NCBI RefSeq assembly: GCF_900106755.1
Contig: NZ_FNNN01000020.1
Coordinates: 44,563-108,562 of the forward strand
Direction of reading: 5' to 3'
DNA length: 64,000 bases
DNA from: Bacteroides faecis MAJ27
Lineage (GTDB): Bacteria > Bacteroidota > Bacteroidia > Bacteroidales > Bacteroidaceae
The position numbers and the translations under genes are program-made. Positions 9,217 to 18,317 of the stretch are shown piece by piece. The notes beneath the pieces are model-generated. The model ran no database searches and had not been told where the DNA came from. It saw only the letters and a list, made by a program, of their open reading frames with translations. How positions within the stretch are numbered: the stretch's first letter is position 1; each line of letters opens with the position of its first letter.

Positions 9217-12200
9217 TTATTCTAGGTTGATACTCAAACCTAAACCTCTCAACTCGTGTAACAATACGTTCAAGGATTCCGGAATACCGGGTTGCGGCAT
9301 CGGTTCACCTTTCACAATTGCTTCATAAGCCTTAGAACGTCCTACTACGTCGTCAGACTTAATAGTCAAGATTTCCTGCAGGATATGAGCAGCACCGAAG
9401 CCTTCGAGTGCCCAAACCTCCATTTCTCCGAAACGCTGACCACCGAATTGTGCTTTACCACCAAGAGGTTGCTGAGTAATCAATGAGTACGGACCGATAG
9501 AACGAGCGTGCATCTTGTCTTCAACCATGTGCCCCAGCTTCAGCATATAAGTCACACCTACGGTTGCTGCCTGGTCAAATTGCTCACCTGTACCACCATC
9601 ACAAAGATAAGTTTTACAGTAACGTGGCAATCCCGCTTTGTCTGTCCACTGATCCAAGTCGTCCATCGTAGCACCGTCAAAAATAGGAGTTGCAAATTTC
9701 ACGCCCAAAGTTTTTCCGGCACGACCTAATACAGCTTCAAAAATCTGACCAATGTTCATACGAGAAGGCACACCCAACGGATTCAGTACAATGTCAACCG
9801 GAGTACCATCTGCCAAGAACGGCATATCTTCCTGACGTACAACACGTGACACGATACCCTTGTTTCCGTGACGACCTGCCATCTTATCACCTACACCAAT
9901 CTTACGTTTCTTAGCAATATATACTTTAGCCATCTGAATGATACCAGCCGGAAGTTCATCACCGATAGTGATAGCAAACTTCTTACGTTTCAATTCAGCA
10001 TCCAGTTCTTTGTATTTCTTGATAAAGTTCATAACCAGATCACGAACCATACCATTAGTATGGTCATCACTAGTCCAGTTACTCAGCTGAATAGAAGTAA
10101 AGTCAAGTGAATCAAAATCAGAAGCACTGAACTTAGATCCCTTAGCAATAACTTCTGCGCCCAAGTAGTCTTTCACACCCTGAGAAACCTTGCCTTCAGT
10201 CAAAGTCATCAGTTTCTTAACCAGAATACGCTTCAAGTCTGCAACCTTTGATTCAAACTCATCGTCAATCTTAGGCAACAATGCTTTATCCGCCAGTTTA
10301 GAGCTACGGTTCTTGATTACACGTGAGAAAAGTTTCTTATCAATAACAACACCTTTCAAAGAAGGAGAAGCTTTTAAAGAAGCATCTTTCACATCACCTG
10401 CCTTATCACCGAAGATAGCACGAAGCAGTTTTTCTTCCGGAGAAGGATCAGATTCACCTTTCGGAGTAATCTTACCGATCATGATATCACCCGGTTCGAT
10501 ACGCGCACCGATTCTTACGATACCATTTTCATCCAGGTCTTTAGTAGCTTCCTCACTTACATTCGGAATATCAGAAGTCAATTCTTCCATACCGCGCTTC
10601 GTTTCACGAACTTCCAGAGAGTATTCTTCTACGTGAACAGAAGTCAACAAGTCCTCGCGAACCACGCGTTCGTTCAATACGATAGCATCCTCATAGTTAT
10701 ATCCCTTCCATGGCATATAAGCAACCAACAGGTTTTTACCCAAAGCTAATTCACCCTTTTCGGTAGAATAACCTTCAGTCAGGATGTCACCCTTCTTCAC
10801 GCGCTGACCTTTGTCACAAATCGGACGCAAGTCAATAGTCATGTTCTGGTTCGTCTTACGGAACTTCGGAATTCTATATTCTTTCAAAGCAGGCTCGAAG
10901 CTTACAAATTCTTCGTCTTCTGTACGGTCATACAAAATACGGATCGTAGTTGCATCAACGAAGTCAACAACACCATCGCCTTCTGCAGTAATCTGCGTGC
11001 GAGAGTCTCTCACTAACTGACGTTCGATACCTGTACCTACAATCGGAGCTTCACTTCTCAACAAAGGAACTGCCTGGCGCATCATGTTTGATCCCATCAA
11101 TGCACGGTTAGCATCATCATGTTCCAGGAACGGAATCAGTGAAGCAGCAATCGATGCAATCTGCTGAGGAGAAACGTCCATCAAATCTACTTCAGACGGT
11201 TCTACAACCGGGAAGTCAGCGTCCTGACGAGATTTAACTTTATTGCGGACAAATGTACCGTCATCATTCAACGGAGCATTACCCTGTGCAATAATCTTTT
11301 CTTCTTCTTCTTCAGCAGTCAGATAAACCAGACCATTATCGGAAAGATCCACTTTTCCGTTTTCCACTTTACGGTACGGAGTTTCAATGAATCCCAGCTC
11401 ATTAATTTTAGCGAATACACACAAGGAAGAGATCAAACCGATATTCGGACCTTCAGGAGTCTCAATCGGGCATAGACGACCATAGTGTGTATAGTGAACG
11501 TCACGAACCTCAAATCCGGCACGTTCACGAGAAAGACCACCAGGCCCCAGTGCAGACATACGACGCTTGTGCGTAATTTCAGCCAGCGGGTTTGTCTGGT
11601 CCATGAACTGTGACAAAGCATTTGTTCCAAAGAAAGAGTTGATCACAGAAGAAATAGTCTTCGCATTGATCAAATCGATCGGAGTAAATACTTCATTGTC
11701 ACGAACATTCATACGTTCACGAATCGTACGAGACATACGAGCCAGACCAACAGCAAACTGATTAGAAAGCTGCTCACCAACTGTACGCACACGACGGTTA
11801 CTCAAGTGGTCAATATCATCCACATCCGCTTTTGAGTTAATCAACTCAATCAGATATTTAATGATTTCAATGATATCTTCCTTCGTGAGGACACGCACGT
11901 CCATATCAGTCGTCAGATTCAACTTCTTGTTAATTCTGTATCGACCTACATCACCAAGGTCATATCGTTTTTCTGAGAAGAACAAGTTGTTGATAACTTC
12001 ACGTGCACTTGCGTCATCAGCCGGATCAGCGTTACGCAACTGACGGTAGATATACAACACAGCTTCCTTTTCCGAGTTACTCGGGTCCTTCTGCAGGGTA
12101 TTATATATAATAGAGAAATCAGATTGATTCGGCTCGTCCTTATGTAAAAGGATGTTTTGAACTCCCGATTCCAAAATTTCATCAATATGTACTTCCTCCA

Positions 12201-13029
12201 GCACGGTTTCACGGTCGATAATAACCTCGTTACGTTCGATAGAAACCACTTCACCGGTATCTTCATCAACGAAATCTTCAATCCATGTTTTCAAAACACG
12301 TGCAGCTAACTTACGACCTAGAACTCTCTTCAGATTTGTCTTGTTTACCTTCACATCTTCTGCAAGGTTGAAAATCTCAAGAATATCCTTATCGTTCTCG
12401 AAGCCAATCGCACGTAACAAAGTAGTTACCGGCAATTTCTTCTTACGGTCGATGTATGCATACATCACATTATTGATGTCAGTAGCAAACTCAATCCACG
12501 AACCTTTAAACGGGATAATACGAGCCGAATAAAGTTTCGTACCATTGGCATGTACACTCTGACCGAAGAACACACCCGGAGAACGGTGAAGCTGTGACAC
12601 AACTACACGTTCGGCACCGTTAATGACGAAAGTAGCCTTGTCAGTCATATAAGGAATCGGGCCGAGGAATACGTCCTGAATAACTGTATCAAAATCCTCA
12701 TGATCGGGGTCAGTACAGTACAGCTTAAGTTTCGCTTTCAAAGGAACACTATATGTGAGCCCACGCTCTATACAATCATCGATGGTATAGCGCGGCGGAT
12801 CAATATAATAATCCAAAAACTCAAGAACAAAATTGTTTCTTGTATCGGCAATAGGGAAGTTTTCAGCAAATACTTTATACAAACCCTCATTCTTGCGCTT
12901 TTCAGGTGGGGTATCTAATTGTAGAAAGTCTTGGAATGACTTCAATTGTACTTCCAGGAAATCCGGATATTCAAGCGGATTCTTAGTCGAAGCAAAATTA
13001 ACTCTTTGATTTACAGTATTTGAAGACAT
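9217..13029 (-). CDS. rpoB: RNA polymerase subunit beta
   Basis: The beta subunit, 1270 residues. The rifampicin region reads LSQFMDQTNPLAEITHKRR then MSALGPGGLSRERAGFE, with no change that would obviously give resistance. Near the C-terminus are GDKMAGRHGNKG and GGKAQFGGQRFGEMEVWALE, both invariant in beta. It is 104 bases after rplL, and that gap carries the hairpin at 13076-13108. Translation starts at MSSNTVNQRVNFAST. Cotranscribed with rpoC. Confidence 0.98.
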   Translation of the reverse strand: MSSNTVNQRVNFASTKNPLEYPDFLEVQLKSFQDFLQLDTPPEKRKNEGLYKVFAENFPIADTRNNFVLEFLDYYIDPPRYTIDDCIERGLTYSVPLKAKLKLYCTDPDHEDFDTVIQDVFLGPIPYMTDKATFVINGAERVVVSQLHRSPGVFFGQSVHANGTKLYSARIIPFKGSWIEFATDINNVMYAYIDRKKKLPVTTLLRAIGFENDKDILEIFNLAEDVKVNKTNLKRVLGRKLAARVLKTWIEDFVDEDTGEVVSIERNEVIIDRETVLEEVHIDEILESGVQNILLHKDEPNQSDFSIIYNTLQKDPSNSEKEAVLYIYRQLRNADPADDASAREVINNLFFSEKRYDLGDVGRYRINKKLNLTTDMDVRVLTKEDIIEIIKYLIELINSKADVDDIDHLSNRRVRTVGEQLSNQFAVGLARMSRTIRERMNVRDNEVFTPIDLINAKTISSVINSFFGTNALSQFMDQTNPLAEITHKRRMSALGPGGLSRERAGFEVRDVHYTHYGRLCPIETPEGPNIGLISSLCVFAKINELGFIETPYRKVENGKVDLSDNGLVYLTAEEEEEKIIAQGNAPLNDDGTFVRNKVKSRQDADFPVVEPSEVDLMDVSPQQIASIAASLIPFLEHDDANRALMGSNMMRQAVPLLRSEAPIVGTGIERQLVRDSRTQITAEGDGVVDFVDATTIRILYDRTEDEEFVSFEPALKEYRIPKFRKTNQNMTIDLRPICDKGQRVKKGDILTEGYSTEKGELALGKNLLVAYMPWKGYNYEDAIVLNERVVREDLLTSVHVEEYSLEVRETKRGMEELTSDIPNVSEEATKDLDENGIVRIGARIEPGDIMIGKITPKGESDPSPEEKLLRAIFGDKAGDVKDASLKASPSLKGVVIDKKLFSRVIKNRSSKLADKALLPKIDDEFESKVADLKRILVKKLMTLTEGKVSQGVKDYLGAEVIAKGSKFSASDFDSLDFTSIQLSNWTSDDHTNGMVRDLVMNFIKKYKELDAELKRKKFAITIGDELPAGIIQMAKVYIAKKRKIGVGDKMAGRHGNKGIVSRVVRQEDMPFLADGTPVDIVLNPLGVPSRMNIGQIFEAVLGRAGKTLGVKFATPIFDGATMDDLDQWTDKAGLPRYCKTYLCDGGTGEQFDQAATVGVTYMLKLGHMVEDKMHARSIGPYSLITQQPLGGKAQFGGQRFGEMEVWALEGFGAAHILQEILTIKSDDVVGRSKAYEAIVKGEPMPQPGIPESLNVLLHELRGLGLSINLE

Positions 13030-13075
13030 CTGTGAATGAATTTGGAGAACTTAATTTGAAATATATACACAAAAA

Positions 13076-13108
13076 GGTTAAGAATCCTCTTGCGAAGGAT
13101 TCCTAACC
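13076..13108 (-). terminator. Attenuator-like hairpin between rplL and rpoB
   Basis: The arms are GGTTAAGAATCCT and AGGATTCCTAACC (12 of 13 pairs) around a 7-base loop. On the minus strand the hairpin is followed by TTTTTG, so it has the form of a weak intrinsic terminator. It lies 25 bases after the rplL stop codon and 47 before rpoB. In E. coli an attenuator at the same junction lets ribosomal protein mRNA exceed rpoBC mRNA; the same job here is inference. Confidence 0.7.
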
Positions 13109-13133
13109 GAATTACCTGATTACCAGGCTAATG

Positions 13134-13508
13134 TTATTTAAGTTCAACTTCAGCTCCAGCTTCTTCCAATGTTTTCTTCAATGATTCTGCTTCGTCTTTA
13201 GCCAAACCTTCTTTTACTACACTAGGAGCACCGTCTACCATGTCCTTAGCTTCTTTCAAGCCAAGACCACAAGCTTCCTTAACGGCCTTAACAACCTGAA
13301 GTTTAGCTGCACCAGCACTCTTCAATACTACGTCGAAAGAAGTTTTTTCTTCTACAGCAGCAGCACCAGCTGCAGGACCAGCAGCAACAGCAACAGCTGC
13401 AGCAGCAGGTTCAATACCGTATTCTTCTTTAAGGATAGTTGCAAGTTCATTAACTTCTTTTACTGTCAAGTTAACTAATTGTTCTGCAAAAGCTTTCAAA
13501 TCTGCCAT
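13134..13508 (-). CDS. rplL: 50S ribosomal protein L7/L12
   Basis: Stalk protein L7/L12 (124 residues), present in several copies per ribosome and needed to recruit translation GTPases. There is an N-terminal dimerisation part, then the Ala-rich hinge (AAAAVAVAAGPAAGAAAVEE), then the conserved C-terminal domain (KTSFDVVLKSAGAAKLQVVKA cut here; LGLKEAKDMVDGAP). It follows rplJ by 47 bases, and the two products form the stalk complex. The hairpin that follows may set the ratio to rpoBC. Confidence 0.97.
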   Translation of the reverse strand: MADLKAFAEQLVNLTVKEVNELATILKEEYGIEPAAAAVAVAAGPAAGAAAVEEKTSFDVVLKSAGAAKLQVVKAVKEACGLGLKEAKDMVDGAPSVVKEGLAKDEAESLKKTLEEAGAEVELK

Positions 13509-13555
13509 TTTTTGTATGATTTTAATTGTTTAAATACTTTGTTGTTTTTTGAAAA

Positions 13556-14074
13556 TTATTCGGGTCTCTCACCAAGAGTTTTGAGAACTCCGTGAAGGGT
13601 GTTACCACCTGATTGAAGAGCAGAAATAACATTCTTGGCCGGAGATTGCAACAATGCAACGATATCGGCGATGACTTCGTTCTTACTCTTGATAGCAACG
13701 AGAGCATCCAATTGGTCTGCACCAATATAGAAGCTTTCTTCTGCATATGCAGCTTTCAGTCCGGGAATTCCGTCTTTAGCTTTGTCCTTGATCAGTTTAG
13801 CAGGTACGTTTGCAGTGTTGCAAAACATAACAGCTGTTGTACCTTTCAAAGAACCGTAAAGAGGAGAGAAGTCTTCTTCCAGGCTCTCAAGAGCTTTGTG
13901 AAGCAATGTATTCTTAACTACCATCAATTTGATGTCAGATTTGAAACAATCTCTTCTCAATGCACTTGTAGCAGTAGCGTTCATCGCTGTAACGTCTACC
14001 AGGTAGAAGTGGTTATATTCCTTTACTGTAGCAGCAATTTGCTCTATAATCGAATTTTTATCTTCCTTTCTCAT
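13556..14074 (-). CDS. rplJ: 50S ribosomal protein L10
   Basis: L10 (172 residues) anchors L7/L12 dimers to 23S rRNA. The N-terminal half carries NTLLHKALE and GTTAVMFCN, both typical, and the C-terminal helix binds L7/L12. It is 15 bases after rplA and 47 before rplL. L10-L12 controls its own operon in E. coli; I did not find a clear leader structure here. Start taken at MRKEDKNSIIEQIA. Confidence 0.96.
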   Translation of the reverse strand: MRKEDKNSIIEQIAATVKEYNHFYLVDVTAMNATATSALRRDCFKSDIKLMVVKNTLLHKALESLEEDFSPLYGSLKGTTAVMFCNTANVPAKLIKDKAKDGIPGLKAAYAEESFYIGADQLDALVAIKSKNEVIADIVALLQSPAKNVISALQSGGNTLHGVLKTLGERPE

Positions 14075-14089
14075 TATTTCTCTGTTTTA

Positions 14090-14788
14090 TTAGATTTCTT
14101 CCACTGATTTCGGGTCGATCTTGATACCCGCACTCATTGTACTAGAAAGATAAATACTCTTAATATATGTACCCTTTGCTGCGGTCGGTTTCAGTTTGTT
14201 CAGAGTAGAGATAAACTCTTTCGCGTTGTCGCGAATCTGATCAGGACTGAATGATACCTTACCGATAGAAGTATGAACGATACCGCTCTTATCAACTTTA
14301 AAGTCAATCTTACCTTGTTTTACTTCTTTTACAGCTTTAGCAACATCCATAGTTACAGTACCACTCTTCGGGTTAGGCATCAATCCACGAGGACCGAGTA
14401 CACGACCGAGTGCACCAATTTTACCCATGATAGATGGCATAGTGATAATTACATCAATATCAGTCCATCCACCTTTGATCTTTTCAATATATTCGTCAAG
14501 ACCAACATAGTCAGCACCAGCTTCTTTTGCAGCAGCTTCAGCATCCGGTGTACAGAGTACCAAAACACGTACTTCTTTACCAGTACCATGAGGAAGTGAA
14601 ACAACACCTCTCACCATCTGGTTAGCTTTACGTGGGTCTACACCTAAACGTACGTCAATATCCAGTGAGGCATCAAATTTAGTGAAAGTAATTTCTTTTA
14701 CTAAAGATGCAGCTTCTTTCAGTGAGTATGCTTTCCCTGCTTCAATTTTTTCTGCAGCTAACTTTTGATTTTTTGTCAGTTTACCCAT
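14090..14788 (-). CDS. rplA: 50S ribosomal protein L1
   Basis: L1 (232 residues) forms the mobile L1 stalk that guides deacylated tRNA from the E site. Signature segments are VRGVVSLPHGTGK, IMGKIGALGRVLGPRGLMPNPKSGT and GKIDFKVDKSGIVH. Length is normal. It lies between rplK (15 bases upstream) and rplJ (15 bases downstream). Confidence 0.97.
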   Translation of the reverse strand: MGKLTKNQKLAAEKIEAGKAYSLKEAASLVKEITFTKFDASLDIDVRLGVDPRKANQMVRGVVSLPHGTGKEVRVLVLCTPDAEAAAKEAGADYVGLDEYIEKIKGGWTDIDVIITMPSIMGKIGALGRVLGPRGLMPNPKSGTVTMDVAKAVKEVKQGKIDFKVDKSGIVHTSIGKVSFSPDQIRDNAKEFISTLNKLKPTAAKGTYIKSIYLSSTMSAGIKIDPKSVEEI

Positions 14789-14803
14789 TACAATTGAAGT
14801 TTA

Positions 14804-15247
14804 TTAGTTATTAACCGGGAACTCCCCTTTTACAGCGATACCCATACTTCTAGCTGTACCAGCAACCATTCTCATGGCAGCATCCACAGTAAAACAGTTT
14901 AAGTCAACCATTTTGTCCTGAGCAATCGTACGAATCTGTTCCCAAGTAAGCTCGGCAACTTTCTTACGGTTAGGCTCAGCAGAACCACTCTTTACCTTAG
15001 CTACTTCAAGCAATTGAATAGCAACGGGAGGAGTCTTGATTACAAAATCGAAAGACTTATCTGCGTAGTAAGTAATGATAACAGGCAAAATCTTACCTGC
15101 CTTGTCTTGGGTTCTGGCATTGAATTGCTTGCAAAATTCCATGATATTAATACCCTTGGAACCCAAAGCAGGTCCAACTGGGGGTGATGGATTTGCAGCG
15201 CCTCCTTTAATCTGTAACTTGATTAGTCCAGCAACTTCTTTAGCCAT
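14804..15247 (-). CDS. rplK: 50S ribosomal protein L11
   Basis: L11 (147 residues) forms the GTPase-associated centre with 23S rRNA, the target of thiostrepton and the site that lets RelA sense idle tRNA. It contains KLQIKGGAANPSPPVGPALG and NIMEFCKQFNARTQ, the proline-rich switch and the conserved N-terminal core. It is 61 bases after nusG and 15 before rplA. Confidence 0.97.
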   Translation of the reverse strand: MAKEVAGLIKLQIKGGAANPSPPVGPALGSKGINIMEFCKQFNARTQDKAGKILPVIITYYADKSFDFVIKTPPVAIQLLEVAKVKSGSAEPNRKKVAELTWEQIRTIAQDKMVDLNCFTVDAAMRMVAGTARSMGIAVKGEFPVNN

Positions 15248-15308
15248 TTTTTTATTGATTTATATATAAACATTAAACGAAGAACAACAACAGCGTAACA
15301 ATTCCGCG

Positions 15309-15851
15309 TTATTCTTTTTCCACTTGCATAAAGCCTAATTCAAGCGGCGTTTTGCGCCCGAATATCTTCACCATGACCTTTAGTTTCTTCTTTTCGCTAT
15401 TCACTTCTTCAATGATACCACTGAATCCGCTGAAAGGACCAAAAGTAACTTTCACAGTCTCACCCACTACATACGGAATATTGAGTTCTTCACCCGTTTC
15501 CTGTAGCTCGTCTACTGTACCAAGTATACGATTCACTTCTGATTGTCTGAGAGGCACCGGTTTTTCGGAGCCACCTAAAAAGCCTATCACATTCGGAGTA
15601 TTGCGTAGGTGATGAGCGACCTCACCGACCAAAGCAGCCTCCACTAAAACGTAACCAGGGAGATAACTTCTCTCTTTCACAATTTTTTTACCATTGCGAA
15701 CCTGATACACTTTTTCAGTTGGAATCAATACCTGAGATACATATTCACCAAGGTCGCTGTTTTTAAGATCAGCTTCAAGATATTCCTTTACCTTAGCTTC
15801 TTTTCCGCTAATAGCACGCAGAACGTACCATTTCTTTTCAATCTCAGCCAT
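15309..15851 (-). CDS. nusG: Transcription termination/antitermination protein NusG
   Basis: NusG (180 residues) binds RNA polymerase through its N-terminal NGN domain (KKWYVLRAISGKEAKVKEYL) and Rho or S10 through its C-terminal KOW domain (GETVKVTFGPFSGFSGIIEEV). A TTG codon two positions upstream is possible, but the ATG at 15851 gives MAEIEKKWYVL, matching the family. It is 17 bases after secE, the usual secE-nusG pair, and 61 before rplK. Confidence 0.95.
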   Translation of the reverse strand: MAEIEKKWYVLRAISGKEAKVKEYLEADLKNSDLGEYVSQVLIPTEKVYQVRNGKKIVKERSYLPGYVLVEAALVGEVAHHLRNTPNVIGFLGGSEKPVPLRQSEVNRILGTVDELQETGEELNIPYVVGETVKVTFGPFSGFSGIIEEVNSEKKKLKVMVKIFGRKTPLELGFMQVEKE

Positions 15852-15868
15852 TTTCAATTCCTATTTTT

Positions 15869-16060
15869 TTAATGTGGATAAACAATTTTTTCCATGAAGT
15901 TCTGGAAACAGACATCCATACCCCATACTACCAATGCAATAAGCAGGGAAGCATATAAAACAACTACTGCACTGTTAGCAAGTTCGGAATACGTAGGCCA
16001 CGATACTTTATGAACAAGTTCGTCGTAAGATTCTTTAATATAAGCTATTACCTTTTTCAT
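15869..16060 (-). CDS. secE: Protein translocase subunit SecE
   Basis: A 63-residue inner-membrane protein, the small essential subunit that clamps SecY. An amphipathic cytoplasmic helix (MKKVIAYIKESYDELVHKVSWPTYSEL) is followed by one membrane segment (about residues 32-55). The motif VSWPTYSEL is the SecE signature. The frame continues upstream, but that part is only the translation of tRNA-Trp, so the start at 16060 is right. It lies 14 bases after tRNA-Trp and 17 before nusG. Confidence 0.94.
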   Translation of the reverse strand: MKKVIAYIKESYDELVHKVSWPTYSELANSAVVVLYASLLIALVVWGMDVCFQNFMEKIVYPH

Positions 16061-16074
16061 TTCAATAATATTAG

Positions 16075-16147
16075 CACGGGAGGAGAGGCTCGAACTCCCG
16101 ACACCCGGTTTTGGAGACCGGTGCTCTACCAACTGAGCTACTCCCGT
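16075..16147 (-). tRNA. tRNA-Trp (CCA)
   Basis: A 73-base cloverleaf. The acceptor stem ACGGGAG pairs with CTCCCGT, the anticodon loop reads CTCCAAA (anticodon CCA), and the T arm has GTTCGAG. The terminal CCA is not encoded. It sits between tuf and secE and is probably cut from the long tuf-secE transcript. Confidence 0.96.
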
Positions 16148-16155
16148 TTGTACAT

Positions 16156-16189
16156 AATCAGTTCCCGATGGTAAAACCGGGAACTGATT
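16156..16189 (-). other. Perfect 12-bp hairpin between tuf and tRNA-Trp
   Basis: Arms AATCAGTTCCCG and CGGGAACTGATT surround a 10-base loop. No T run follows on the minus strand, so it is more likely an RNA processing or stabilising structure at the end of tuf than a full terminator. Some termination cannot be excluded. Confidence 0.55.
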
Positions 16190-16202
16190 AATTATTGTTG
16201 TA

Positions 16203-17387
16203 TTAGTCGATAATTTCAGTAATCTGACCAGCACCTACTGTACGTCCACCTTCGCGGATAGCGAAACGAAGACCTGGGTTCAATGCTACTGGGTAGATCA
16301 ACTCTACAGTGATAGTTACGTTATCACCCGGCATTACCATTTCTGTTCCTTCCGGCAAAGTGATTTCACCTGTACAGTCCATAGTACGCAAGTAGAACTG
16401 AGGACGGTATTTGTTGTGGAACGGAGTGTGACGACCACCTTCTTCTTTCTTCAGGATATAAACCTCAGCTTTGAAGCGAGAGTGTGGTTTAATCTGACCC
16501 GGTTTACAAAGAACCATACCACGTTTGATTTCGTTCTTGTCAACACCACGGAGCAACAAACCTACGTTGTCACCAGCTTCACCCTGATCCAACAGTTTAC
16601 GGAACATTTCAACACCAGTTACAACTGATTTCTTATCTTCACCTAAACCAAGGATTTCAACTTCATCACCTACGTGGATGATACCAGATTCGATACGACC
16701 TGTTGCTACAGTACCACGACCTGTGATAGAGAACACGTCTTCAACCGGCATCAAGAATGGTTTATCAACATCGCGCGGAGGAAGCGGAATCCAGTTATCA
16801 ACTGCATCCATCAGTTCCATAACTTTGTCTTCCCATTTTTCTACACCGTTCAATGCGCCAAGAGCAGAACCCTGGATGATAGGAGTATTGTCACCATCGA
16901 AATCATAGAATGAAAGAAGTTCTCTCATTTCCATTTCAACGAGTTCCAACATTTCTTCGTCGTCTACCATATCGCACTTGTTCAAGAATACAACCAGACG
17001 AGGAACGTTTACCTGACGAGCCAACAAGATATGTTCGCGAGTCTGAGGCATCGGACCATCAGTTGCAGCACAAACGATGATAGCACCATCCATCTGAGCA
17101 GCACCAGTTACCATGTTCTTTACGTAGTCGGCGTGTCCCGGACAGTCAACGTGTGCGTAGTGACGGTTAGCTGTTTCGTACTCAACGTGTGAAGTATTGA
17201 TAGTAATACCTCTTTCTTTTTCTTCAGGAGCGTTATCGATAGAATCGAAAGAACGCAACTCAGAAAGACCTTTTTTTGCCAACACCGTAGTGATAGCAGC
17301 TGTCAACGTTGTCTTACCGTGGTCTACGTGACCGATTGTACCAATGTTTACGTGCGGTTTGGTACGTTCAAATTTCTCTTTAGCCAT
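16203..17387 (-). CDS. tuf: Elongation factor Tu
   Basis: EF-Tu (394 residues) delivers aminoacyl-tRNA to the ribosome. The G1 loop GHVDHGKT is at residues 19-26, followed by DCPGHADY and NKCDMVDD. Domain II and III segments such as GDNVGLLLRGV and MVMPGDN are intact. It is the last large product of the tRNA-tuf transcript: four tRNA genes are upstream and tRNA-Trp is downstream. This is the same arrangement as thrU-tyrU-glyT-thrT-tufB in E. coli. I see only this one tuf in the window. Confidence 0.98.
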   Translation of the reverse strand: MAKEKFERTKPHVNIGTIGHVDHGKTTLTAAITTVLAKKGLSELRSFDSIDNAPEEKERGITINTSHVEYETANRHYAHVDCPGHADYVKNMVTGAAQMDGAIIVCAATDGPMPQTREHILLARQVNVPRLVVFLNKCDMVDDEEMLELVEMEMRELLSFYDFDGDNTPIIQGSALGALNGVEKWEDKVMELMDAVDNWIPLPPRDVDKPFLMPVEDVFSITGRGTVATGRIESGIIHVGDEVEILGLGEDKKSVVTGVEMFRKLLDQGEAGDNVGLLLRGVDKNEIKRGMVLCKPGQIKPHSRFKAEVYILKKEEGGRHTPFHNKYRPQFYLRTMDCTGEITLPEGTEMVMPGDNVTITVELIYPVALNPGLRFAIREGGRTVGAGQITEIID

Positions 17388-17437
17388 AGCTTTACTTGTT
17401 ATTTATTTGATTAATAATCAGCATTTACATCTTTATG

Positions 17438-17509
<72 letters not shown>

Positions 17510-17519
17510 AAGAAAAAAG

Positions 17520-17592
17520 AGCGGAAGACGGGGCTCAAACCCGCGACCCTCAGCTTGGAAGGCTAATGCTCTATCAACTGAGCTACTTCCGC
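17520..17592 (-). tRNA. tRNA-Gly (UCC)
   Basis: A 73-base cloverleaf with acceptor stem GCGGAAG/CTTCCGC and anticodon loop CTTCCAA (anticodon UCC). It lies 10 bases upstream of tRNA-Thr(GGU). Confidence 0.95.
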
Positions 17593-17620
17593 ATTCTTGC
17601 CAAAGTTGTCACTCTGATTG

Positions 17621-17703
17621 TGGGCAAAGATGGATTCGAACCACCGAAGTCGAAAGACAGCAGATTTACAGTCTGCCCCATTTGGCCACTCTGGTATTTG
17701 CCC
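17621..17703 (-). tRNA. tRNA-Tyr (GUA)
   Basis: An 83-base class II tRNA with a long variable arm. The acceptor stem is GGGCAAA/TTTGCCC and the anticodon loop CTGTAAA (anticodon GUA). A 127-base spacer with a small hairpin separates it from tRNA-Thr(UGU). Confidence 0.95.
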
Positions 17704-17830
17704 TTAATACTTAAAACGAAGAATTAAAATCAAAAAGCGAACAATACTCCGAAGACAGATGTTTTATTCTCAGTTCTTCTTCTAATTCTTTCCTCGCTAT
17801 GCGAGCCGGAAGACTTTCATCATCCCTTCG

Positions 17831-17904
17831 AGCCTCTTGTCGGATTCGAACCAACGACCCCGAGATTACAAATCACGTGCTCTGGCCAACTGAGCTAAAG
17901 AGGC
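17831..17904 (-). tRNA. tRNA-Thr (UGU)
   Basis: A 74-base cloverleaf with acceptor stem GCCTCTT/AAGAGGC and anticodon loop TTTGTAA (anticodon UGU). The anticodon stem has one T-T mismatch (CGTGA against TCTCG). It is first in the tRNA-tuf transcript, about 45 bases after the predicted start of transcription. Confidence 0.93.
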
Positions 17905-17955
17905 GTTCTAGCTAAAAAATGCAACCGTCACGTTCTAACGCGAGCGAAACGGCTG

Positions 17956-17986
17956 CAAATTTAGTTATTTATTTCTTTCCCGCAAA
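17956..17986 (-). promoter_or_regulatory. Promoter of the tRNA-tuf-secE-nusG transcript
   Basis: Exact Bacteroides consensus on the minus strand: -33 TTTG (17983-17986), a 19-base spacer, -7 TAAATTTG (17956-17963). It lies about 50 bases before tRNA-Thr(UGU). No other equally good promoter is seen before rplK, so it may drive the whole rif region. Confidence 0.85.
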
Positions 17987-18001
17987 ATATTTGCGATTTT
18001 T

Positions 18002-18301
18002 TTATTTGCTACGCTGTTTTTCCTTGTATTTCACCAGTTGTTTTTCAAGCGCTTCTACATCCAGGTCAATTGCTTCCTCAAATGTATCACATACTTTACT
18101 TGCATAAAACTCACCATTGGGGATAAGTATTTTTATGCCTGCCTCTTTATTTTCGGCAGCCTCCGGCTTAATTACCTTTAATGACACCTCTACTTTCTTT
18201 ATATCTTCGTAATATTTTTCCAACTTAGACACTTTCTTCTGAATAAATGCCTGCAATTGCTCTGACGCATCAAAGTGAATTGATTGAATTCTAATATCCA
18301 T
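18002..18301 (-). CDS. hpf: Ribosome hibernation factor, HPF/RaiA family
   Basis: A 99-residue protein (MDIRIQSIHFDASEQLQAFIQKKVSKLEKYYED) of the short HPF/YfiA type. It binds the 30S decoding site and stores or shuts down ribosomes in stationary phase. The fold elements KVEVSLKVIKPE and the acidic/basic C-terminus fit. The frame is open upstream into xerC, but ATG at 18301 matches the family start. It follows the xerC stop codon by 16 bases and so is likely in one transcript with rpsU and xerC. Whether it forms 100S dimers without the long-form tail is not seen in the sequence. Confidence 0.88.
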   Translation of the reverse strand: MDIRIQSIHFDASEQLQAFIQKKVSKLEKYYEDIKKVEVSLKVIKPEAAENKEAGIKILIPNGEFYASKVCDTFEEAIDLDVEALEKQLVKYKEKQRSK

Positions 18302-18317
18302 ACTTACCTCCTTTTTT

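Noticed and set aside
11400..11700. Rifampicin-resistance change in RpoB
   Set aside because: The region reads as in sensitive bacteria at the usual positions; species-typical differences only.
16061..16234. Long N-terminal extension of SecE
   Set aside because: The extra residues include GVAQLVEHRSPKPGVGSSSL, the well-known false translation of a tRNA gene; here it is tRNA-Trp.
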